From Archangium sp. (GTDB lineage: Bacteria > Myxococcota > Myxococcia > Myxococcales > Myxococcaceae): a DNA stretch of 11,555 nt. The first letter of the stretch is position 1. Each line of letters starts with the position of its first letter. A model generated the notes under the pieces. It was not told where the DNA came from. It saw only the letters and a program-made list of their open reading frames with translations, and ran no database searches. Position numbers and translations under genes: made by a program. The stretch is taken from contig JAEUJR010000331.1 of assembly GCA_016793585.1 (NCBI GenBank), positions 1-11,555 on the forward strand, in the 5' to 3' direction. This document shows positions 6,496 to 11,555 of this stretch, in pieces.

Positions 6496-7353
6496 ATGGC
6501 CGACCGCTTCGACGACCTGCGCTTGCGTGACTTCGCCTTCTTCGAGCGGCTGGCATCGCTGGGCGCTCTGGGCGCGACGGCGCGCGAGCTTCATCTGCCG
6601 AAGGCCACGGCGACGCGCTGGCTCCAACAGCTCGAGGAGCGCGTCGGGGAGCCGCTGGTGAAGCGCACCACCCGGAGCGTCTCGTTGACCGAAGCCGGCC
6701 TTCGGTTCGCGGGTCACGCGCGTGAGGTGCTGCAAGTCGGGCGTGCGGCGAGGCTGGGCATGCGCTCGAGCGCCGCGGGAGGCACGCTGCGGGTCTCGGT
6801 GCCGGTGCCGATGGGGCGGGTGCTGGCGGGGCCAATCATCGCCGGGTTCAGAAAGCGACTCCCCGACGTGCGCCTCGAGATCAAGCTGTCGGCCGATCAG
6901 GTCGACCTCGTTCGCGACGGGTTCGATCTCGTCTTGCGTGGCGGCCCGCTGCCTGACTCGGAGTTGAAGGCGCGGCGCCTGTCGACGGCGAACATGTGGG
7001 TCTACGCGAGCGCACGGTTCCGGCACGACGACCCGCAGCGCATTCCGTTCATCGCGGCGCCGGGTGACGAGGCCCTGCTGCGTCGCACCAAGGCGCTCGC
7101 AGGGGTTCGGCCAGCCGTCATCGTCGACGACCGCACTGCCATCGTCGACTCACTCTCGTGGGGCGCCGGGTTCGGGTTGCTGCCGACGTTTCTGGGTGAA
7201 GCGCCCCGGGCCGAAGGCGCGCTCGTGCGCCTCGTGAAGGAGCCCGTCGCGTCATTGCCGGTTCACGCCATCTATCACCCGAGCCAGAAGGACGACCCGC
7301 GGCTGCTGGTGCTCATCGAGGCGTTCGCGACCCAGCTCGGGCGCGTGATGTGA
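6496..7353 (+). CDS. LysR-family transcriptional regulator
   Basis: This 285-residue protein has the winged helix-turn-helix of the LysR family at about 10-65, including FFERLASLGALGATARELHL and the recognition-helix part KATATRWLQQLEERVG, followed by the wing VKRTTRSVSLTEAG. The C-terminal effector-binding domain (about 90-280) starts GGTLRVSVPVPMGRVLAGP and contains FDLVLRGGPLPDSELKARRL, typical of the subgroup with a type 2 periplasmic-binding fold. It is transcribed away from the aromatic monooxygenase across 94 bp, the standard layout for a LysR factor regulating its divergent neighbour in response to a small aromatic effector. No good Shine-Dalgarno precedes the ATG, but it gives a full-length N-terminus. 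The stop lies only 2 bp from the convergent lipoprotein gene. Confidence 0.92.
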   Translation: MADRFDDLRLRDFAFFERLASLGALGATARELHLPKATATRWLQQLEERVGEPLVKRTTRSVSLTEAGLRFAGHAREVLQVGRAARLGMRSSAAGGTLRVSVPVPMGRVLAGPIIAGFRKRLPDVRLEIKLSADQVDLVRDGFDLVLRGGPLPDSELKARRLSTANMWVYASARFRHDDPQRIPFIAAPGDEALLRRTKALAGVRPAVIVDDRTAIVDSLSWGAGFGLLPTFLGEAPRAEGALVRLVKEPVASLPVHAIYHPSQKDDPRLLVLIEAFATQLGRVM

Positions 7354-7355
7354 CT

Positions 7356-7871
7356 TCAGTGCAGCGGGCCCTGGTCGTCGGCGAGCATCTGCGCGGCCTT
7401 CTCGAACGTCGCCCCCGCTTCGGTGTCGACCCAGTGCGTGGTGACGCTGCCGCCGCGGCTCAGCTCTGACGTCTTGCCCATCGCCGCCGCGTGCGAGGCG
7501 CTGGTGACGAAGCGATACATCGAGGCCTCGTCTCTCCAGACGGTCAGCGTGCGGGCGGTGAGGCACGTGCTCGAGTTGCCGAACCGCGCGCCGATGAGGC
7601 CGTCGGTCGTCGGCAGCTCGCGGGTGATGGGGTCGACGAGCGACTGGAACAGCGACATCGCCTGCTGCGTGGGTTTGCCCTGCAGGTACGTGGCGGCGAT
7701 CACGTACTTGCCGGCCGGAATGCCTCCGTCGACGACGCCGGGGCCGGTGAAGGGCGCCCGCAGGTCGAGATCGTCTTCGAGCGTTCCGCGCAGACACTTC
7801 GTGTCGTCGGGCGTGGGCAGACCGCAGCCTGCAAGGAGGGGCAGGAACATGACGAGGACGATGCGCTTCAT
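7356..7871 (-). CDS. Lipoprotein with ABM-like (dimeric alpha/beta barrel) domain
   Basis: The 171-residue product has a clear lipoprotein signal peptide, MKRIVLVMFLPLLAGC, with Cys16 as the lipidated residue. The mature part (about 55-150) has a strand YVIAATYL, a helix with AMSLFQSLVDPI and the segment ARTLTVWRDEASMYRFVTSA followed by SHAAAM. This resembles the antibiotic-biosynthesis-monooxygenase/DUF3291-type ferredoxin-like fold, in which Trp and the following His line a small pocket. Cys26 and Cys103 could form a disulfide. Its ATG overlaps the stop of the upstream NrfJ-like gene (ATGA) and has GGAG 5 nt before it, so the two are probably made together and act in the envelope. The substrate is unknown, and the fold call is moderate because the N-terminal portion is divergent. 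Confidence 0.75.
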   Translation of the reverse strand: MKRIVLVMFLPLLAGCGLPTPDDTKCLRGTLEDDLDLRAPFTGPGVVDGGIPAGKYVIAATYLQGKPTQQAMSLFQSLVDPITRELPTTDGLIGARFGNSSTCLTARTLTVWRDEASMYRFVTSASHAAAMGKTSELSRGGSVTTHWVDTEAGATFEKAAQMLADDQGPLH

Positions 7872-8197
7872 GGTGACTCCACGACTGCGGGGGAAACGGG
7901 GCCGAACGAGAGCGGCGAGAAGTCGCGCGAGAGGCGCGTCGAGTGAAACTTCGCGGCGCGCGCGAAGACGGTGACGCGAACGTCGTCACCGGTCGGCGCG
8001 GTTCGTCTCAGGGTCGCGACCCAGTGCGGGGTGCCGTCGGCGTCGACGAGGCGAAGGTAGAGATAGCTGCCCGCGGGCAGCCGCTCGACGACGTGGCCGG
8101 CGAGGGTCTCGGGGCGGGTCAGCGCGTGGGTGACGAGCGGGTTGCCCTGCGGGGGGGCAGCCGTGACGAGCAGTGAGAGCAGCAGGAGCCGTGACAT
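7868..8197 (-). CDS. Secreted NrfJ-like small beta-rich protein
   Basis: This 109-residue protein starts at ATG 8197 with a signal peptide (MSRLLLLSLLVTAAPP, cleavage probably near 14-16). The rest follows a pattern known from NrfJ and related small exported proteins, in order: GHVVERLPAGSYLYLRL, then HWVAT, then a GD turn near 70, then KFHSTRLSRDF and LSFG. This matches the family scheme of a G-V motif, YxYL, WVA, GD, an F-x-S position and LxRxF, which builds an OB-like domain. In relatives it accompanies cytochrome c nitrite reductase or occurs in other envelope proteins, but no cytochrome gene is near. The basic residues in the final strand could suit ligand binding. Its stop overlaps the ABM-like lipoprotein. 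Family resemblance is good; function is unproven. Confidence 0.72.
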   Translation of the reverse strand: MSRLLLLSLLVTAAPPQGNPLVTHALTRPETLAGHVVERLPAGSYLYLRLVDADGTPHWVATLRRTAPTGDDVRVTVFARAAKFHSTRLSRDFSPLSFGPVSPAVVESP

Positions 8198-8305
8198 GAC
8201 GAAGCTCGAACACCGGCCGCTGCCGAAACTGTCACCACCTGCGCGTCGAGCCGCACGAAGCCAGCAAGGTCGCGACCCTGCGTCATCACGGGCAGGCGCG
8301 GAACG

Positions 8306-8893
8306 TCACACGCCCAGGCGCTTCAGCACGTCTTGCACCACGGGAGCGCCCAGCAACACCACCAGCGTTCCCGAGAACGTCGGCGCGTTCGTCGACACGA
8401 AGCCGGCGAGCACGGCGGTCTCGGGCGCACCGGCGCCGTCGGCGATCAGCGCCTCGACCGTCGTCGGCACCACCTTCGGCGTCGACGGCAACATCTTCGC
8501 CTTCAGCATCGAGCCCATCGACGAGCAGCAGGCCGACGCGACGATGTTCGCCGCCTCCGCGAGCGCAGCCGTGCGCGACGACGCCAGTGGGCCGGTCACG
8601 CCCGGGCGCCGGAGCAACCGCTGCCCGAGCCGCTCCGCCGACTCCATGGGCAGCACCCACCACAAGGTTCCTGGCACGTCGCCTTCGAGGGCGAACGACG
8701 CCGCGAGCACCTGCACGTCACGCCCACCGAGCAACCAGCCGAGCTGCTGCCGCGTCACCTCGATGACCCGCGGCACTTCGACGAGCACGCCGACGTCACC
8801 GACGAGCCGGGCCAGCATCGAAGCGGCCTGTGCGCTGCCCAGGTGCACTACCTCGCGGAGCGCGTCTTCCTGGCGGGCGAGCGGTGCCGTCAC
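8306..8893 (-). CDS. cheC: CheC-type CheY-P phosphatase, one degenerate active site
   Basis: This 195-residue protein starts at GTG 8893, overlapping the cheA stop as GTGA. CheC proteins dephosphorylate CheY-P using two pseudo-symmetric E-x-x-N sites on parallel helices. The N-terminal helix ALREVVHLGSAQAASMLARL aligns with the first site, but the Asn is His17 (Glu14-x-x-His17). The second helix, AALAEAANIVASACCSSMG, keeps Glu113 and Asn116 intact. Beta-rich segments between them (for example VEVPRVIEV and LEGDVPGTLWWVLPM) fit the CheC/CheX/FliY fold. There is no FliY-like C-terminal flagellar-switch domain. With cheA immediately before it, the product most likely resets the CheY encoded upstream in the same cluster. 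The family is reasonably sure; phosphatase activity through a single site is inference. Confidence 0.82.
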   Translation of the reverse strand: MTAPLARQEDALREVVHLGSAQAASMLARLVGDVGVLVEVPRVIEVTRQQLGWLLGGRDVQVLAASFALEGDVPGTLWWVLPMESAERLGQRLLRRPGVTGPLASSRTAALAEAANIVASACCSSMGSMLKAKMLPSTPKVVPTTVEALIADGAGAPETAVLAGFVSTNAPTFSGTLVVLLGAPVVQDVLKRLGV

Positions 8894-10881
8894 GCGGTCA
8901 CCAGCCTCGCGACGTCGAGAATGAACACCGGCTGCCCGTTCCCGAGAATCGTCACGCCGGCGAGGCCGGGCACGAGATCGAGCGGCCGCGAGAGCGCCTT
9001 GAGCACCACTTCCTCCTGGCCCAGCAGCCGGTCGACCGCGAGCGCGAGCCGGCCGTTGTCTGCGTCGACCACCACGAACGGAGACTGCACGCGGCGCACG
9101 TCGTCGGCAGGCACCTCGAGCAGCGACGACAGCTCGTGCACGGGCAACACGCTCTGGCCAAACTGGAGCACGGGCGCATTCTGACTCATCGAGAGGCGTT
9201 CGCGCGCGGTCTCGACGACCCCGCTCACTTTTCCGATGGGCAGGCCGTAGACCTCCTGCCCCACCCCGACGAGCAGCAGGTTCACCATCGCGACCGTCAA
9301 CGGCAGCGAGAGCCTGAAGGTGGTGCCGCGGCCAGCCTTCGTCTCGATGTCGAGCGTGCCGCCGACCTGCTCGAGGGCGCGCTTCACCGCGTCCATTCCG
9401 ACGCCGCGGCCCGAGATGTCGGTGACGTCGGTCGCCGTCGAGAGGCCGGGCAGACAGACGAGCATGAGGCCGTCGCGCTCCGAGAGCAGCCGCGTCTGGT
9501 CGGGCGTCATCAGGCCGCGCTCCACGACCAGCACCTTGAGCCGCTCGACGTCGATGCCGCGGCCATCGTCGCTGAGCTCGAGCACCACACGGTCACGCTG
9601 CCGCGTCACCGTCAGCGTCACCTTGCCCTTCGGCGCCTTTCCCGCGGCCTTGCGCTCGTCGGGCGTCTCGACGCCGTGGTCGATGGCGTTGCGCAGCAGG
9701 TGCAGCACCGGGTCGGCCAGCTCGTCGACGATGGCGCGATCGAGCTCGATGTCTTCACCGGTGATGACGAGGTCGACCTCGCGGCCACGACGGCGGGCGA
9801 TGTCACGGGCCGCCCGGGGCAGGCGATCGGTGATGACGGCGATCGGCGTCATGCGCGCCGCCATCACCTTGTCGTGCAGCCCCTTCACCAGCAGGTGGAG
9901 GCGATCGACCGCTTCGTCGAGCGGCGGCCGCAGCACCTCGGGCATGCCGCGCGACAGCTCCCGGACGCGCGCGGTGGCCAGCAGCAGCTCACCGGCCTGG
10001 TCGAGGAACTGATCCATCACTTCGGTGCGAACCCGAATCGTGCGCGCGGGCTCCTGGCCGACGACGCGGTTGGGGTCGGCCTCGGTCGAGGGCGGCGGCG
10101 CGGGCGGCGCCTTCACCACCAGCGCGATGGACTCGAGCTCGATGTCGGCCACCGTGCGCATCGTGCGCGTGATGGCGTCTTCGGTCTGGTCGGTCTCGAG
10201 CTCGAGCGTGATGGTGCCCTGCGGCACGCGCCCGGCCTTGATGTCGTCGAGCGGCGGCTTCAGGTCGAAGACGTTGCCGAGCGTGCCGAGCCGTTTGTAC
10301 GCGAGGAAGCCGCGCACGCCTGGCTGGTTCGAGCCGGGGTTGATCTTCAGCTTGAGCGAGAAGCGCGGCGGCGCGGCTGGGTCGGCCACGGCGGGCGACG
10401 ACGCGCTCGACTTCACCGGTGGTGGCGACGGCTCACTCACGAACGCGGGCGGCGGCGGCGGCGCGCTCGGCGCAGGCACCGGCTTGCCCGTGAGCGAGGC
10501 GTTGAGCTCGGCCAGCTTCGTCACCAGCGCCGAGGAGTCGGGCAGGCCTTCGTTCGCCGCCGCGGCCTTCACGTGCGCGCCGAGGGCATCGACCGTCTGC
10601 AGAATGAGATCGGCCACCGACGGGTCGACGCGCGCCACGTCGGCGCGCAGGGTGTCGAGCAGGTCTTCGAGCCGATGCGCGAGCTTTGCCGTGGCCTCGA
10701 AGGCCATCGACGACGCCATGCCCTTCACCGAGTGCGCGTGTCGGAACATCGAGTCGACGAGCGCAGGCGTGGCGCCCTTCTCGAGAGACACGACGTCTTT
10801 CCCGAGGCCGTCGAGGTGCTCGGCCGCTTCACCGGCGAAGAGCGCGAGGTAACGAGAGGTGTCCCACGAAGGACCAGCCAC
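8890..10881 (-). CDS. cheA: Chemotaxis-type histidine kinase CheA
   Basis: This 663-residue kinase has all expected domains in order. The P1 HPt domain (about 8-120) carries HAHSVKGMASSMAF with His50 as phosphoacceptor. A Pro-rich linker (about 133-172) follows. A P2-like receiver-docking domain (about 173-257) contains GVRGFLAYKRLGTLGNVF. The P3 dimerisation helices run from about 280 to 346. The P4 ATPase region has an N-box with HLLRNAIDHGVE (394-405), a G1 box DDGRGI (438-443) and a G2 box GRGVGMDAVK (491-500). The CheW-like P5 domain occupies about 525-663. The GTG start at 10881 has GAGG just upstream, and no later Met would preserve P1. It autophosphorylates on signals from a receptor complex and passes phosphate to CheY-type receivers. 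No CheW or receptor gene is in view. A candidate leader with a tandem repeat precedes it, and cheC overlaps its end. Confidence 0.97.
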   Translation of the reverse strand: MAGPSWDTSRYLALFAGEAAEHLDGLGKDVVSLEKGATPALVDSMFRHAHSVKGMASSMAFEATAKLAHRLEDLLDTLRADVARVDPSVADLILQTVDALGAHVKAAAANEGLPDSSALVTKLAELNASLTGKPVPAPSAPPPPPAFVSEPSPPPVKSSASSPAVADPAAPPRFSLKLKINPGSNQPGVRGFLAYKRLGTLGNVFDLKPPLDDIKAGRVPQGTITLELETDQTEDAITRTMRTVADIELESIALVVKAPPAPPPSTEADPNRVVGQEPARTIRVRTEVMDQFLDQAGELLLATARVRELSRGMPEVLRPPLDEAVDRLHLLVKGLHDKVMAARMTPIAVITDRLPRAARDIARRRGREVDLVITGEDIELDRAIVDELADPVLHLLRNAIDHGVETPDERKAAGKAPKGKVTLTVTRQRDRVVLELSDDGRGIDVERLKVLVVERGLMTPDQTRLLSERDGLMLVCLPGLSTATDVTDISGRGVGMDAVKRALEQVGGTLDIETKAGRGTTFRLSLPLTVAMVNLLLVGVGQEVYGLPIGKVSGVVETARERLSMSQNAPVLQFGQSVLPVHELSSLLEVPADDVRRVQSPFVVVDADNGRLALAVDRLLGQEEVVLKALSRPLDLVPGLAGVTILGNGQPVFILDVARLVTA

Positions 10882-10940
10882 GGAGCCTCACAGCGTGCTG
10901 GTCCAGGGGCCTCGCCGCAAGGGGAGAACAGAGACATGTC

Positions 10941-11047
10941 TCCCAGTTCGACTCCGCCGTCGCGAGCCACATTCGCCGCGGCCAGACAGCGTCGTCTGTG
11001 ACGGAGCTGCCGCTCATCAGGCTCGCTTGGGGCTTCGTCTCACGCGT
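10941..11047. repeat. Tandem 107-bp direct repeat, copy 1 (cheA-proximal)
   Basis: This unit runs from TCCCAGTTCGACTCC to CTCACGCGT and is followed at once by a second copy. The two agree at 104 of 107 positions, differing at 10986, 10988 and 11008. Each unit contains the inverted arms GCGAGCC (10962-10968) and GGCTCGC (11020-11026) enclosing 51 bp, plus an inner CGTC/GACG stem. The unit lies in the 291-bp gap between cheY and cheA. The stretch from 10882 to 10940 beside it holds the cheA ribosome-binding site and nothing else I can name. Confidence 0.93.
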
Positions 11048-11154
11048 TCCCAGTTCGACTCCGCCGTCGCGAGCCACATTCGCCGCGGCCAGGCTGCGTC
11101 GTCTGTGACGGAGCCGCCGCTCATCAGGCTCGCTTGGGGCTTCGTCTCACGCGT
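11048..11154. repeat. Tandem 107-bp direct repeat, copy 2 (cheY-proximal)
   Basis: The second unit abuts the first exactly. Its inverted arms lie at 11069-11075 and 11127-11133. Inside, GGCT (11092-11095) can pair with AGCC (11112-11115), and CGTC (11097-11100) with GACG (11107-11110), enclosing a 6-nt loop GTCTGT and leaving one G/G mismatch. This inner hairpin is stronger here than in copy 1. Eighteen bp separate the copy from the cheY stop codon. Confidence 0.93.
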
Positions 11155-11172
11155 CGCGCGAGGCTCACCACG

Positions 11173-11550
11173 TCAGGCTTCGCCGAGAACCTTCTTCACG
11201 ACGGCCAGCACATCTTCCGCGCGCGGCGGCTTGACGATGAAGTCGACCGCGCCGGCTTCGATGGCTTCCATCACCATCGTCTCCTGCCCCAGCGCGCTGC
11301 ACATGACGACGAGCGCCTTGGTGTCCGTGCGCAGGATCTCGCGAGTCGCGTCGATGCCGTTCCGGTACGGCATCACCAGGTCCATCGTCACGAGGTCGGG
11401 CTTGAGCTCCTTGTACTTCTCGACGGCCTCGACCCCGTTGCCAGCCTCTCCGACGACCGTGAAGCCACCGGCCGCGAAGATGTCCTTGATGATGTCTCGC
11501 ATGAAGACCGAATCGTCGACCACGAGAACCTTCTTTGCCGTCGCGCTCAC
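11173..11550 (-). CDS. cheY: CheY-type single-domain response regulator
   Basis: This 125-residue protein is a single receiver domain with no output domain. The acidic pocket is Asp12-Asp13 (VLVVDDS), the phosphorylated Asp is Asp57 in TMDLVMP, the switch Ser is Ser85 (CSALGQ), the aromatic switch position is Phe104 and the conserved Lys is Lys107 (IVKPP). These match the CheY family, and the MRDIIKDIF helix after the pocket is typical of CheY rather than of larger regulators. It would accept phosphate from CheA and act on a motility or regulatory target. Translation is read from GTG 11550, but only five bases lie upstream, so the Shine-Dalgarno and any longer start are outside the window. 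It is separated from cheA by the tandem 107-bp repeats. Confidence 0.93.
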   Translation of the reverse strand: MSATAKKVLVVDDSVFMRDIIKDIFAAGGFTVVGEAGNGVEAVEKYKELKPDLVTMDLVMPYRNGIDATREILRTDTKALVVMCSALGQETMVMEAIEAGAVDFIVKPPRAEDVLAVVKKVLGEA

Positions 11551-11555
11551 CGTGC

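Noticed and set aside
8198..8305. Gap between cheC and the NrfJ-like gene searched for a terminator or RNA gene
   Set aside because: No stem-loop with T-tract, tRNA-like fold or clear promoter hexamers could be supported. It presumably holds the promoter of the NrfJ-like gene, but I see no defining motif.
8830..11001. Very long open frame on the plus strand opposite cheA and cheC
   Set aside because: The translation is low-complexity and rich in Arg, His and Ala, typical of the antisense of a GC-rich gene with strong third-position bias. The minus strand encodes complete CheA and CheC with all motifs.
10941..11154. Hammerhead-ribozyme-like CTGATGAG on the minus strand of each repeat
   Set aside because: The conserved GAAA segment and the three-stem arrangement required for a hammerhead are absent. 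The octamer alone is chance-level.
10882..11154. Repeats considered as a CRISPR array or as a coding gene
   Set aside because: There are only two abutting 107-bp units with no spacers. The short frames crossing them (for example the one starting MARDGGVELG twice) are mere consequences of the duplication, with no ribosome-binding site or family.

Overview
The window is GC-rich and densely packed, with G/C-ending codons throughout and almost no spare DNA. The gene content suggests a member of the Myxococcota (myxobacteria) or a close deltaproteobacterial-type relative. The indications are an ECF sigma factor coupled to a one-helix protein with a Pro-rich linker, many small Cys-rich lipoproteins, and a CheA/CheC/CheY cluster. 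The taxonomic call is an inference from style and content; no marker gene is present.

Layout, left to right. (1) 1-848, plus strand: the 3' end of an ECF sigma factor, overlapped (GTGA) by a single-pass membrane protein that is probably its anti-sigma partner. (2) 859-1534, minus strand: two small secreted Cys-rich proteins, likely lipoproteins. (3) 1590-3298, plus strand: homogentisate 1,2-dioxygenase (hmgA), overlapped (TTGA) by an unrecognised acidic 182-residue protein, then a perfect 22-bp palindrome at 3302-3323. (4) 3397-4188, plus strand: an unrecognised protein with a disordered N-terminus and a helical C-terminus. (5) 4192-6401, minus strand: an FAD-dependent aromatic-ring monooxygenase overlapped (ATGA) by a four-helix DUF4149/TMEM205-like membrane protein with a His-rich, C/H/H-containing tail. 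(6) 6496-7353, plus strand: a LysR regulator divergent from the monooxygenase across 94 bp that contain short inverted repeats. (7) 7356-8197, minus strand: a secreted NrfJ-like small domain protein overlapped (ATGA) by a lipoprotein with an antibiotic-biosynthesis-monooxygenase-like (ABM-like) domain. (8) 8306-11550, minus strand: cheY, then a tandem 107-bp repeat, then cheA overlapped (GTGA) by cheC.

Functionally the window holds several independent small modules: surface-stress-type sigma control, tyrosine/phenylalanine (homogentisate) degradation, LysR-controlled aromatic hydroxylation, envelope lipoproteins, and a chemosensory phosphorelay (CheA kinase, CheY receiver, CheC phosphatase) with no CheW or receptor gene in view. 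Five gene pairs share 4-bp start/stop overlaps, which suggests translational coupling. All three convergent gene junctions are only 2-10 bp long, leaving no room for ordinary terminators.

The least explained elements are the tandem 107-bp repeat between cheY and cheA, the 22-bp palindrome behind the hmgA operon, and the membrane protein with the metal-ligand-like periplasmic tail. I did not find a CRISPR array, tRNA, rRNA, transposase or phage gene.
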